This document shows, piece after piece, positions 51,860 through 64,000 of a stretch of 64,000 bases of DNA. The notes under the pieces are model-generated. The model was not told where the DNA came from, ran no database searches, and saw only the letters and a program-made list of their open reading frames with translations. The DNA is from Elmis aenea (lineage: Eukaryota; Arthropoda; Insecta; Coleoptera; Elmidae): the NCBI GenBank assembly GCA_947652605.1, contig CANTFG010000241.1, forward strand, positions 1 to 64,000, given 5' to 3'. Every line of letters begins with the position of its first letter. Within the stretch, counting starts at the first letter, position 1. Both the position numbers and the translations under genes were made by a program.

Positions 51860-53573
51860 TTATTAAAAATTAAAACCAGCTCATTGAAAGACATATGCAA
51901 AACAATTGTATTCATGTAAAGAGGCGATGGATAAACTGTTCCTGTGATATACAAATCAATAATTAAAATTGTTTAGAAATAGTCGCTCAAGGAACATATG
52001 TAGTAACTAAAGCACGGTATTTTTAGAAAATTATTAAAAATTAAAACCAGCTCATTGAAAGACATATGCAAAACAATTGTATTCATGTAAAGAGGCGATG
52101 GATAAACTGTTCCTGTAATATACAAATCAATAATTAAAATTGTTTCGAAATAGTCGCTCAAGGAACATATGTATTAAATAAAGCACGGTATTTTTAGGAA
52201 ATTATTAAAAATTAAAACCAGCTCATTGAAAGACATATGCAAAACAATTGTATTCATGTAAAGAGGCGATGGATAAACTGTTTCTGTGATATACAAATCA
52301 ATAATTAAAATTGTTCAGAAATAGTCGCTCAAGGAACATATGTATTAACTAAAGCACGGTATTTTTAGGAAATTATTAAAAATTAAAACCAGCTCATTGA
52401 AAGACATATGCAAAACAATTGTATTCATGTAAAGAGGCGATGGATAAACTGTTCCTGTGATATACAAATCAATAATTAAAATTGTTTCGAAATAGTCGCT
52501 CAAGGAACATAAGTATTAACTAAAGCACGGTATTTTTAGGAAATTATTAAAAATTAAAACCAGCTCATTGAAAGACATATGCAAAACAATTGTATTCATG
52601 TAAAGAGGCGATGGATAAACTGTTCCTGTGATATACAAATCAATAATTAAAATTGTTTTGAAATAGTCGCTCAAGGAACATATGTATTAACTAAAGCACG
52701 GTATTTTTAGGAAATCATTAAAAATTAAAATCAGCTCATTGAAAGACATATGCAAAACAATTGTATTCATGTAAAGAGGCGATGGATAAACTGTTCCTGT
52801 GATATACAAATCAATAATTAAAATTGTTTCGAAATAGTCGCTCAAGGAACATATGTATTAACTAAAGCACGGTATTTTTAGGAAATTATTAAAAATTAAA
52901 ACCAGCTCATTGAAAGACATATGCAAAACAATTGTATTCATGTAAAGAAGCGATGGATAAATTGTTCCTGTGATATACAAATCAATAATTAAAATTGTTT
53001 AGAAATAGTCGCTCAAGGAACATATGTATTAACTAAAGCACGGTATTTTTAGGAAATTATTAAAAATTAAAACCCGCTCATTGAAAGACATATGCAAAAC
53101 AATTGTATTCATGTAAAGAGGCGATGGATAAACTGTTCCTGTGATATACAAATCAATAATTAAAATTGTTTCGAAATAGTCGCTCAATGAACATATGTAT
53201 GTATTAACTAAAGCACGGTATTTTTAGGAAATTATTAAAAATTAAAACCAGCTCATTGAAAGACATATGCAAAACAATTGTATTCATGTAAAGAAGCGAT
53301 GGATAAATTGTTCCTGTGATATACAAATCAATAATTAAAATTGTTCAGAAATAGTCGCTCAAGGAACATATGTATTAACTAAAGCACGGTATTTTTAGGA
53401 AATTATTAAAAATTAAAACCAGCTCATTGAAAGACATATGCAAAACATTTGTATTCATGTAAAGAGGCGATGGATAAACTGTTCCTGTGATATACAAATC
53501 AATAATTAAAATTGTTTCGAAATAGTCGCTCAAGGAACATATGTATTAACTAAAGCACGGTATTTTTAGGAAA
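51860..53573 (+). repeat. I-J-K-L-M-A-D-E-D'-H run, second copy
   Basis: It repeats 48261-49974 at an offset of 3599 bp, including gtagtaac (48401/52000), aaaatcagctc and the TGTA slip (49595/53194). A private change is ctgtaatatac with tttcg in the J unit at 52031. That change gives one of the two longest open frames in the window, which is not a gene. Confidence 0.75.
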
Positions 53574-56500
53574 TTATTAAAAATTAAAACCAGCTCATTG
53601 AAAGACATATGCAAAACAATTGTATTCATGTAAAGAGGCGATGGATAAACTGTTCCTGTGATATACAAATCAATAATTGAAATTGTTTCGAAATAGTCGC
53701 TCAAGGAACATATGTATTAACTAAAGCACGGTATTTTTAGGAAATTATTAAAAATTAAAACCATCTCTTTAAAAGACATATGCAAAACAATTGTATTCAT
53801 GTAAAGAGGTGATGGATAAACTGTTCCTGTGATATACAAATCAATAATTAAAATTGTTCAGAAATAGTCGCTCAAGGAACATATGTATTAACTAAAGCAC
53901 GGTATTTTTAGGAAATTATTAAAAATTAAAACCAGCTCATTGAAAGACATATGCAAAACAATTGTATTCATGTAAAGAGGCGATGGATAAACTGTTCCTG
54001 TGATATACAAATCAATAATTAAAATTGTTTAGAAATAGTCGCTCAAGGAACATATGTAGTAACTAAAGCACGGTATTTTTAGAAAATTATTAAAAATTAA
54101 AACCAGCTCATTGAAAGACATATGCAATACAATTGTATTCATGTAAAGAGGCGATGGATAAACTGTTCCTGTGATATACAAATCAATAATTAAAATTGTT
54201 TAGAAATAGTCGCTCAAGGAACATATGTATTAACTAAAGCACGGTATTTTTAGGAAATTATTAAAAATTAAAACCATCTCTTTGAAAGACATATGCAAAA
54301 CAATTGTATTCATGTAAAGAGGTGATGGATAAACTGTTCCTCTGATATACAAATCAATAATTAAAATTGTTCAGAAATAGTCGCTCAAGGAACATATGTA
54401 TTAACTAAAGCACGGTATTTTTAGGAAATTATTAAAAATTAAAACCCGCTCATTGAAAGACATATGCAAAACAATTGTATTCATGTAAAGAGGCGATGGA
54501 TAAACTGTTCCTGTGATATACAAATCAATAATTAAAATTGTTTCGAAATAGTCGCTCAATGAACATATGTATGTATTAACTAAAGCACGGTATTTTTAGG
54601 AAATTATTAAAAATTAAAACCAGCTCATTGAAAGACATATGCAAAACAATTGTATTCATGTAAAGAAGCGATGGATAAATTGTTCCTGTGATATACAAAT
54701 CAATAATTAAAATTGTTCAGAAATAGTCGCTCAAGGAACATATGTATTAACTAAAGCACGGTATTTTTAGGAAATTATTAAAAATTAAAACCAGCTCATT
54801 GAAAGACATATGCAAAACATTTGTATTCATGTAAAGAGGCGATGGATAAACTGTTCCTGTGATATACAAATCAATAATTAAAATTGTTTCGAAATAGTCG
54901 CTCAAGGAACATATGTATTAACTAAAGCACGGTATTTTTAGGAAATTATTAAAAATTAAAACCAGCTCATTGAAAGACATATGCAAAACAATTGTATTCA
55001 TGTAAAGAGGCGATGGATAAACTGTTCCTGTGATATACAAATCAATAATTGAAATTGTTTCGAAATAGTCGCTCAAGGAACATATGTATTAACTAAAGCA
55101 CGGTATTTTTAGGAAATTATTAAAAATTAAAACCAGCTCATTGAAAGACATATGCAAAACAATTGTATTCATGTAAAGAGGCGATGGATAAACTGTTTCT
55201 GTGATATACAAATCAATAATTAAAATTGTTCAAAAATAGTCGCTCAAGGAACATATGTATTAACTAAAGCACGGTATTTTTAGGAAATTATTAAAAATTA
55301 AAACCAGCTCATTGAAAGACATATGCAAAACAATTGTATTCATGTAAAGAGGCGATGGATAAACTGTTCCTGTGATATACAAATCAATAATTAAAATTGT
55401 TTCGAAATAGTCGCTCAAGGAACATAAGTATTAACTAAAGCACGGTATTTTTAGGAAATTATTAAAAATTAAAACCAGCTCATTGAAAGACATATGCAAA
55501 ACAATTGTATTCATGTAAAGAGGCGATGGATAAACTGTTCCTGTGATATACAAATCAATAATTAAAATTGTTTTGAAATAGTCGCTCAAGGAACATATGT
55601 ATTAACTAAAGCACGGTATTTTTAGGAAATCATTAAAAATTAAAACCAGCTCATTGAAAGACATATGCAAAACAATTGTATTCATGTAAAGAGGCGATGG
55701 ATAAACTGTTCCTGTGATATACAAATCAATAATTGAAATTGTTTCGAAATAGTCGCTCAAGGAACATATGTATTAACTAAAGCACGGTATTTTTAGGAAA
55801 TTATTAAAAATTAAAACCATCTCTTTGAAAGACATATGCAAAACAATTGTATTCATGTAAAGAGGTGATGGATAAACTGTTCCTGTGATATACAAATCAA
55901 TAATTAAAATTGTTCAGAAATAGTCGCTCAAGGAACATATGTATTAACTAAAGCACGGTATTTTTAGGAAATTATTAAAAATTAAAACCAGCTCATTGAA
56001 AGACATATGCAAAACATTTGTATTCATGTAAAGAGGCGATGGATAAACTGTTCCTGTGATATACAAATCAATAATTAAAATTGTTTCGAAATAGTCGCTC
56101 AAGGAACATATGTATTAACTAAAGCACGGTATTTTTAGGAAATTATTAAAAATTAAAACCAGCTCATTGAAAGACATATGCAAAACAATTGTATTCATGT
56201 AAAGAGGCGATGGATAAACTGTTCCTGTGATATACAAATCAATAATTAAAATTGTTTCGAAATAGTCGCTCAAGGAACATATGTATTAAATAAAGCACGG
56301 TATTTTTAGGAAATTATTAAAAATTAAAACCAGCTCATTGAAAGACATATGCAAAACAATTGTATTCATGTAAAGAGGCGATGGATAAACTGTTTCTGTG
56401 ATATACAAATCAATAATTAAAATTGTTCAGAAATAGTCGCTCAAGGAACATATGTATTAACTAAAGCACGGTATTTTTAGGAAATTATTAAAAATTAAAA

Positions 56501-56655
56501 CCAGCTCATTGAAAGACATATGCAAAACAATTGTATTCATGTAAAGAGGCGATGGATAAACTGTTCCTGTGATATACAAATCAATAATTAAAATTGTTTC
56601 GAAATAGTCGCTCAAGGAACATAAGTATTAACTAAAGCACGGTATTTTTAGGAAA

Positions 56656-57685
56656 TTATTAAAAATTAAAACCAGCTCATTGAAAGACATATGCAAAACA
56701 ATTGTATTCATGTAAAGAGGCGATGGATAAACTGTTCCTGTGATATACAAATCAATAATTAAAATTGTTTTGAAATAGTCGCTCAAGGAACATATGTATT
56801 AACTAAAGCACGGTATTTTTAGGAAATCATTAAAAATTAAAATCAGCTCATTGAAAGACATATGCAAAACAATTGTATTCATGTAAAGAGGCGATGGATA
56901 AACTGTTCCTGTGATATACAAATCAATAATTAAAATTGTTTCGAAATAGTCGCTCAAGGAACATATGTATTAACTAAAGCACGGTATTTTTAGGAAATTA
57001 TTAAAAATTAAAACCAGCTCATTGAAAGACATATGCAAAACAATTGTATTCATGTAAAGAGGCGATGGATAAACTGTTCCTCTGATATACAAATCAATAA
57101 TTAAAATTGTTCAGAAATAGTCGCTCAAGGAACATATGTATTAACTAAAGCACGGTATTTTTAGGAAATTATTAAAAATTAAAACCCGCTCATTGAAAGA
57201 CATATGCAAAACAATTGTATTCATGTAAAGAGGCGATGGATAAACTGTTCCTGTGATATACAAATCAATAATTAAAATTGTTTCGAAATAGTCGCTCAAT
57301 GAACATATGTATGTATTAACTAAAGCACGGTATTTTTAGGAAATTATTAAAAATTAAAACCAGCTCATTGAAAGACATATGCAAAACAATTGTATTCATG
57401 TAAAGAAGCGATGGATAAATTGTTCCTGTGATATACAAATCAATAATTAAAATTGTTCAGAAATAGTCGCTCAAGGAACATATGTATTAACTAAAGCACG
57501 GTATTTTTAGGAAATTATTAAAAATTAAAACCAGCTCATTGAAAGACATATGCAAAACATTTGTATTCATGTAAAGAGGCGATGGATAAACTGTTCCTGT
57601 GATATACAAATCAATAATTAAAATTGTTTCGAAATAGTCGCTCAAGGAACATATGTATTAACTAAAGCACGGTATTTTTAGGAAA
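56656..57685 (+). repeat. M-A-x-E-D'-H module, copy 4
   Basis: The module has the aaaatcagctc marker, a unit with cctctgat and ttcag in place of D, E with TGTA slip at 57306, D' and H. It ends one monomer before the start of the long-range duplicate at 57857. Confidence 0.7.
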
Positions 57686-57856
57686 TTATTAAAAATTAAA
57701 ACCAGCTCATTGAAAGACATATGCAAAACAATTGTATTCATGTAAAGAGGCGATGGATAAACTGTTCCTGTGATATACAAATCAATAATTGAAATTGTTT
57801 CGAAATAGTCGCTCAAGGAACATATGTATTAACTAAAGCACGGTATTTTTAGGAAA

Positions 57857-60800
57857 TTATTAAAAATTAAAACCAGCTCATTGAAAGACATATGCAAAAC
57901 AATTGTATTCATGTAAAGAGGCGATGGATAAACTGTTCCTGTGATATACAAATCAATAATTAAAATTGTTTCGAAATAGTCGCTCAAGGAACATATGTAT
58001 TAACTAAAGCACGGTATATTTAGGAAATTATTAAAAATTAAAACCAGCTCATTGAAAGACATATGCAAAACAATTGTATTCATGTAAAGAGGCGATGGAT
58101 AAACTGTTTCTGTGATATACAAATCAATAATTAAAATTGTTTCGAAATAGTCGCTCAAGAAACATATGTATTAACTAAAGCACGGTATTTTTAGGAAATT
58201 ATTAAAAATTAAAACCAGCTCATTGAAAGACATATGCAAAACAATTGTATTCATGTAAAGAGGCGATGGATAAACTGTTCCTGTGATATACAAATCAATA
58301 ATTAAAATTGTTTAGAAATAGTCGCTCAAGGAACATATGTATTAACTAAAGCACGGTATTTTTAGGAAATTATTAAAAATTAAAACCAGCTCATTGAAAG
58401 ACATATGCAAAACAATTGTATTCATGTAAAGAGGCGATGGATAAACTGTTCCTGTGATATACAAATCAATAATTAAAATTGTTCCGAAATAGTCGCTCAA
58501 GGAACATATGTATTAACTAAAGCACGGTATTTTTAGGAAATTATTAAAAATTAAAACCAGCTCATTGAAAGACATATGCAAAACAATTGTATTCATGTAA
58601 AGAGGCGATGGATAAACTGTTCCTGTGATATACAAATCAGTAATTGAAATTGTTTCGAAATAGTCGCTCAAGGAACATATGTATTAACTAAAGCACGGTA
58701 TTTTTAGGAAATTATTAAAAATTAAAACCAGCTCATTGAAAGACATATGCAAAACAATTGTATTCATGTAAAGAGGCGATGGATAAACTGTTCCTGTGAT
58801 ATACAAATCAATAATTGAAATTGTTTCGAAATAGTCGCTCAAGAAACATATGTATTAACTAAAGCACGATATTTTTAGGAAATTATTAAAAATTAAAACC
58901 AGCTCATTGAAAGACATATGCAAAACAATTGTATTCATGTAAAGAAGCGATGGATAATCTGTTCCTGTGATATACAAATCAATAATTAAAATTGTTTCGA
59001 AATAGTCGCTCAAGGAACATATGTATTAACTAAAGCACGGTATTTTTAGGAAATTATTAAAAATTAAAACCAGCTCATTGAAAGACATATGCAAAACATT
59101 TGTATTCATGTAAAGAGGCGATGGATAAACTGTTCCTGTGATATACAAATCAATAATTAAAATTGTTTCGAAATAGTCGCTCAAGGAACATATGTATTAA
59201 CTAAAGCACGGTATTTTTAGGAAATTATTAAAAATTAAAACCAGCTCATTGAAAGACATATGCAAAACAATTGTATTCATGTAAAGAGGCGATGGATAAA
59301 CTGTTCCTGTGATATACAAATCAATAATTAAAATTGTTTCGAAATAGTCGCTCAAGGAACATATGTATTAACTAAAGCACGGTATTTTTAGGAAATTATT
59401 AAAAATTAAAACCAGCTCATTGAAAGACATATGCAAAACAATTGTATTCATGTAAAGAAGCGATGGATAAACTGTTCCTGTGATATACAAATCAATAATT
59501 AAAATTGTTTAGAAATAGTCGCTCAAGGAACATATGTATTAACTAAAGCACGGTATTTTTAGGAAATTATTAAAAATTAAAACCAGCTCATTGAAAGACA
59601 TATGCAAAACAATTGTATTTATGTAAAGAGGCGATGGATAAACTGTTTTTGTGATATACAAATCAATAATTAAAATTGTTTCGAAATAGTCGCTCAAGGA
59701 ACATATGTATTAACTAAAGCACGGTATTTTTAGGAAAATATTAAAAATTAAAACCAGCTCATTGAAAGACATATGCAAAACAATTGTATTTATGTAAAGA
59801 GGCGATGGATAAACTGTTCCTGTGATATACAAATCAATAATTAAAATTGTTTCGAAATAGTCGCTCAAGGAACACATGTATTAACTAAAGCACGGCATTT
59901 TTAGGAAATTATTAAAAATTAAAACCAGCTCATTGAAAGACATATGCAAAACAATTTTTTTCATGTAAAGATGCGAAGAATAAACTCTTCCTGTGATATA
60001 CAAATCAATATTTAAAATTGTTTCGAAATAGTCGCTCAAGGTACATATGTATTAACTAAAGCACGGTATTTTTAGGAAATGATTAAAAATTAAAACCAGC
60101 TCATTGAAAGACATATGCAAAACAATTGTATTCATGTAAAGAGGCGATGGATAAACTGTTTCTGTGATATACAAATCAATAATTGAAATTGTTTCGAAAT
60201 AGTCGCTCAAGGAACATATGTATTAACTAAAGCACGGTATTTTTAGGAAATTATTAAAAATTAAAACCATCTCTTTGAAAGACATATGCAAAACAATTGT
60301 ATTCATGTAAAGAGGTGATGGATAAACTGTTCCTGTGATATACAAATCAATATTTAAAATTGTTCAGAAATAGTCGCTCAAGGAACATATGTATTAACTA
60401 AAGCACGGTATTTTTAGGAAATTATTAAAAATTAAAACCAGCTCATTGAAAGACATATGCAAAACATTTGTATTCATGTAAAGAGGCGATGGATAAACTG
60501 TTCCTGTGATATACAAATCAATAATTAAAATTGTTTCGAAATAGTCGCTCAAGGAACATATGTATTAACTAAAGCACGGTATTTTTAGGAAATTATTAAA
60601 AATTAAAACCAGCTCATTGAAAGACATATGCAAAACAATTGTATTCATGTAAAGAGGCGATGGATAAACTGTTCCTGTGATATACAAATCAATAATTGAA
60701 ATTGTTTCGAAATAGTCGCTCAAGGAACATATGTATTAACTAAAGCACGGTATTTTTAGGAAATTATTAAAAATTAAAACCATCTCTTTGAAAGACATAT

Positions 60801-61789
60801 GCAAAACAATTGTATTCATGTAAAGAGGTGATGGATAAACTGTTCCTGTGATATACAAATCAATAATTAAAATTGTTCAGAAATAGTCGCTCAAGGAACA
60901 TATGTATTAACTAAAGCACGGTATTTTTAGGAAATTATTAAAAATTAAAACCAGCTCATTGAAAGACATATGCAAAACAATTGTATTCATGTAAAGAGGC
61001 GATGGATAAACTGTTCCTGTGATATACAAATCAATAATTAAAATTGTTTAGAAATAGTCGCTCAAGGAACATATGTAGTAACTAAAGCACGGTATTTTTA
61101 GGAAATTATTAAAAATTAAAACCAGCTCATTGAAAGACATATGCAAAACAATTGTATTCATGTAAAGAGGCGATGGATAAACTGTTCCTGTGATATACAA
61201 ATCAATAATTAAAATTGTTTAGAAATAGTCGCTCAAGGAACATATGTATTAACTAAAGCACGGTATTTTTAGGAAATTATTAAAAATTAAAACCAGCTCA
61301 TTGAAAGACATATGCAAAACAATTGTATTCATGTAAAGAGGCGATGGATAAACTGTTTCTGTGATATACAAATCAATAATTAAAATTGTTCAGAAATAGT
61401 CGCTCAAGGAACATATGTAATAACTAAAGCACGGTATTTTTAGGAAATTATTAAAAATTAAAACCAGCTCATTGAAAGACATATGCAAAACAATTGTATT
61501 CATGTAAAGAGGCGATGGATAAACTGTTCCTGTGATATACAAATCAATAATTAAAATTGTTTCGAAATAGTCGCTCAAGGAACATAAGTATTAACTAAAG
61601 CACGGTATTTTAAGGAAATTATTAAAAATTAAAACCAGCTCATTGAAAGACATATGCAAAACAATTGTATTCATGTAAAGAGGCGATGGATAAACTGTTT
61701 CTGTGATATACAAATCAATAATTAAAATTGTTTCGAAATAGTCGCTCAAGGAACATATGTATTAACTAAAGCACGGTATTTTTAGGAAA
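57857..61789 (+). repeat. Long-range duplicated block, copy 2 (23 monomers)
   Basis: This is the counterpart of 23626-27558 with all rare markers in order: atatttagg near 58017, atcagtaattg, agcacgata, caattttttt at 59952 and gtagtaac at 61075. It is more diverged from copy 1 than the tandem pairs are from each other. Examples are attccgaaat near 58481, tatttatg changes near 59620 and 59791, aaaatatt near 59737, and attaactaaag where copy 1 has attaaataaag. That points to an older event. Confidence 0.8.
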
Positions 61790-64000
61790 TCATTAAAAAT
61801 TAAAACCAAAACCAGCTCATTAAAAGACATATGCAAAACAATTGTATTCATGTAAAGAGGCGATGGATAAACTGTTCCTGTGATATACAAATCAATAATT
61901 AAAATTGTTTCGAAATAGTCGCTCAAGAAACATATGTATTAACTAAAGCACGGTATTTTTAGGAAATTATTAAAAATTAAAACCAGCTCATTGAAAGACA
62001 TATGCAAAAAAATTGTATTCATGTAAAGAAGCGATGGATAAATTGTTCCTGTGATATACAAATTAATAATTAAAATTGTTTAGAAATAGTCGCTCAAGGA
62101 ACATATGTATTAACTAAAGCACGGTATTATTAGGAAATTATTAAAAATTAAAACCAGCTCATTGAAAGACATATGCAAAACAATTGTATTCATGTAAAGA
62201 GGCGATGGATAAACTGTTCCTGTGATATACAAATCAATAATTAAAATTGTTTCGAAATAGTCGCTCAAGGAACATATGTATTAACTAAAGCACGGTATTT
62301 TTAGGAAATTATTAAAAATTTAAACCAGCTCATTGAAAGACATATGCAAAACAATTGTATTCATGTAAAGTGGCGATGGATAAACTGTTCCTGTGATATA
62401 CAAATCAATAATTAAAATTGTTTCGAAATAGTCGCTCAAGGAACATATGTATTAACTAAAGCACGGTATTTTTAGGAAATTATTAAAAATTAAAACCAGC
62501 TCATTGAAAGACATATGCAAAACAATTGTATTCATGTAAAGAGGCGATGGATAAACTGTTCCTGTGATATACAAATCAATAATTAAAATTGTTTCGAAAT
62601 AGTCGCTCAAGGAACACATGTATTAACTAAAGCACGGCATTTTTAGGAAATTATTAAAAATTAAAACCAGCTCATTGAAAGACATATGCAAAACAATTGT
62701 ATTCATGTAAAGAGGCGATGGATAAACTGTTCCTGTGATATACAAATCAATAATTAAAATTGTTTCGAAATAGTCGCTCAAGGAACATATGTATTAACTA
62801 AAGCACGGTATTTTTAGGAAATTATTAAAAATTAAAACCAGCTCATTGAAAGACATATGCAAAACAATTGTATTCATGTAAAGAGGCGATGGATAAACTG
62901 TTTCTGTGATATACAAATCAATAATTGAAATTGTTTCGAAATAGTCGCTCAAGGAACATATGTATTAACTAAAGCACGGTATTTTTAGGAAATTATTAAA
63001 AATTAAAACCAGCTCATTGAAAGACATATGCAAAACAATTGTATTCATGTAAAGAGGCGATGGATAAACTGTTTCTGTGATATACAAATCAATAATTAAA
63101 ATTGTTTCGAAATAGTCGCTCAAGGAACATATGTATTAACTAAAGCACGGTATTTTTAGGAAATTATTAAAAATTAAAACCAGCTCGTTGAAAGACATAT
63201 GCAAAACAATTGTATTCATGTAAAGAGGCGATGGATAAACTGTTCCTGTGATATACAAATCAATAAATGAAATTGTTTCGAAATATTCGCTCAAGGAACA
63301 TATGTATTAACTAAAGCACGGTATTTTTAGGAAATTATTAAAAATTAAAACCAGCTCTTTGAAAGACATATGCAAAACAATTGAAGTAATGTAAAGAGGC
63401 GATGGATAAACTGTTCCTGTGATATACAAATCAATAATTGAAATTGTTTCGAAATATTCGCTCAAGGAACATATGTATTAACTAAAGCACGGTATTTTTA
63501 GGAAATTATTAAAAATTAAAACCAGCTCATTGAAAGACATATGCAAAACAATTGTATTCATGTAAAGAGGCGATGGATAAACTGTTCCTGTGATATACAA
63601 ATCAATAATTAAAATTGTTTAGAAATAGTCGCTCAAGGAACATATGTATTAACTAAAGCACGGTATTTTTAGGAAATTATTAAAAATTAAAACCAGCTCA
63701 TTGAAAGACATATGCAAAACAATTGTATTCATGTAAAGAAGCGATGGATAAATTGTTCCTGTGATATACAAATTAATAATTAAAATTGTTTAGAAATAGT
63801 CGCTCAAGGAACATATGTATTAACTAAAGCACGGTATTTTTAGGAAATTATTAAAAATTAAAACCAGCTCATTGAAAGACATGTGCAAAACAATTGTATT
63901 CATGTAAAGAGGCGATGGATAAACTGTTCCTGTGATATACAAATCAATAATTAAAGTTGTTTAGAAATAGTCGCTCAAGGAACATATGTATTAACTAAAG
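61790..64000 (+). repeat. Right-end zone of left-end-type monomers
   Basis: Families typical of the first 23 kb return: D with attaataatt near 62035, C-like with aatttaaacc and agtggcg near 62314-62373, F with cacatg and cggcat near 62615, and another D near 63740. Two monomers with aatattcgctc (near 63280 and 63451) and one with ttgaagtaatg near 63381 are private. No 10-mer markers (ccatctctttg, gtagtaac, cataag) are present. The array continues past the end of the window. Confidence 0.75.
61802..61813 (+). repeat. Tandem aaaacc 6-bp duplication at a block boundary
   Basis: The hexamer aaaacc, single in all other monomers, is doubled here, adding 6 bp. This is the largest indel in the window. 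It lies about 13 bases past the start of the first monomer after the long-range duplicate, and the monomer families change here from 10-mer types to left-end types. It may be a recombination or end-joining scar, but simple replication slippage is equally possible. Confidence 0.7.

Larger units (their letters stand above)
1..64000. repeat. 171-bp satellite DNA array, about 373.9 head-to-tail monomers
   Basis: Every base of the window belongs to direct repeats of one 171-bp monomer. I took ttattaaaaa as the unit start; starts fall at 1, 172, 343, 514 and so on to 63848. Phase shifts come only from small indels that sum to +64 bp. The consensus has 49 G/C in 171 bases, about 29% GC. Monomers typically differ from the consensus at a few bases, and the differences are shared by families of monomers instead of being scattered. 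There is no transposon, gene, tRNA, rRNA or inverted segment anywhere in the window, and orientation never flips. The array runs off both ends, so its full size is unknown. Long homogeneous arrays near nucleosomal length are typical of eukaryotic centromeric or pericentromeric heterochromatin. That location is inferred, and I do not recognise a named satellite family. Confidence 0.98.

Noticed and set aside
51973..52161. A 62-codon open frame on the minus strand.
   Set aside because: It starts at TTG and spans one satellite monomer plus a little more. It is open only because gtagtaac removes the usual TAA and the neighbouring unit has tttcg in place of tttag. There is no ribosome-binding context, conserved domain or coding constraint, so it is a by-product of a 171-bp (57-codon) repeat.
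61390..61578. A second 62-codon minus-strand open frame with the same translation.
   Set aside because: It arises the same way: gtaataac here removes the stop and the two units encode the same residues. Identity of the two products reflects satellite homogenisation, not a gene pair.
1..64000. A CRISPR array, because of the regular direct repeats.
   Set aside because: Repeats are 171 bp and contiguous, with no unique spacers between short conserved repeats, and there are no cas genes.
1..64000. Primate alpha satellite, because of the 171-bp length.
   Set aside because: The monomer does not resemble the alphoid consensus as I know it and is more A/T-rich. Shared length alone is weak evidence and may reflect nucleosome spacing. 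A database search would settle it.
1..64000. Bacterial or viral origin iterons or a plasmid repeat region.
   Set aside because: About 374 long monomers with multi-level higher-order structure and no replication gene do not fit iteron arrays, which are short and few.

Overview
This window is a single uninterrupted block of tandemly repeated satellite DNA, with no gene that I can support on either strand. The repeat unit is 171 bp. Its phase can be followed from base 1 to base 64000: 373 complete monomers plus a final 153-bp partial one starting at 63848. The only phase changes I found are about 21 small indels of 1 to 6 bp (mostly +4), and they sum to +64 bp. I counted the consensus monomer at 49 G/C of 171 (28.7% GC). 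Array size, monomer length and layered higher-order structure all point to a eukaryotic centromeric or pericentromeric satellite. The species cannot be told from the sequence. The length equals that of primate alpha satellite, but I do not recognise the sequence as alphoid.

Layout, using monomer families defined by linked diagnostic variants. (1) 1 to ~17.6 kb: older-looking mixture of families C (aatttaaacc + agtggcg), F (cacatg + cggcat), B (tttag), D (aagcg + ataaattg) and E (acccgctc + extra TGTA). It has irregular repeated blocks, including one of about 34 monomers (~7.19-11.95 kb and ~13.02-17.6 kb). (2) ~17.6-23.6 kb: similar families with a block repeated at a 20-monomer offset. (3) ~23.6-32 kb: 15-monomer and 10-monomer tandem duplications. 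(4) ~32-57.9 kb: core built from a 10-monomer (1710-bp) higher-order unit ordered G-H-N-G-I-J-K-L-M-N, with 7-mer and 13-mer derivatives and a recurrent M-A-x-E-D'-H module. (5) ~57.86-61.8 kb: a second copy of the block at 23.6-27.6 kb, exactly 200 monomers away (offset 34231 bp once indels are counted). (6) 61.8-64 kb: abrupt return to families C, F and D, as at the left end.

The most interesting signal is a 17-bp segment in each consensus monomer (positions 113-129) that matches 7 of the 9 fixed positions of the mammalian CENP-B box core. The strongest family-defining variation in the monomer falls on its TTCG, so motif-intact and motif-broken monomers alternate in a fixed order within the 10-mer. 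Together with the layered arrangement (a homogenised core flanked by related older families), this makes a candidate centromere array. That function is inference; the repeat structure is seen directly. All family assignments and alignments were made by eye.
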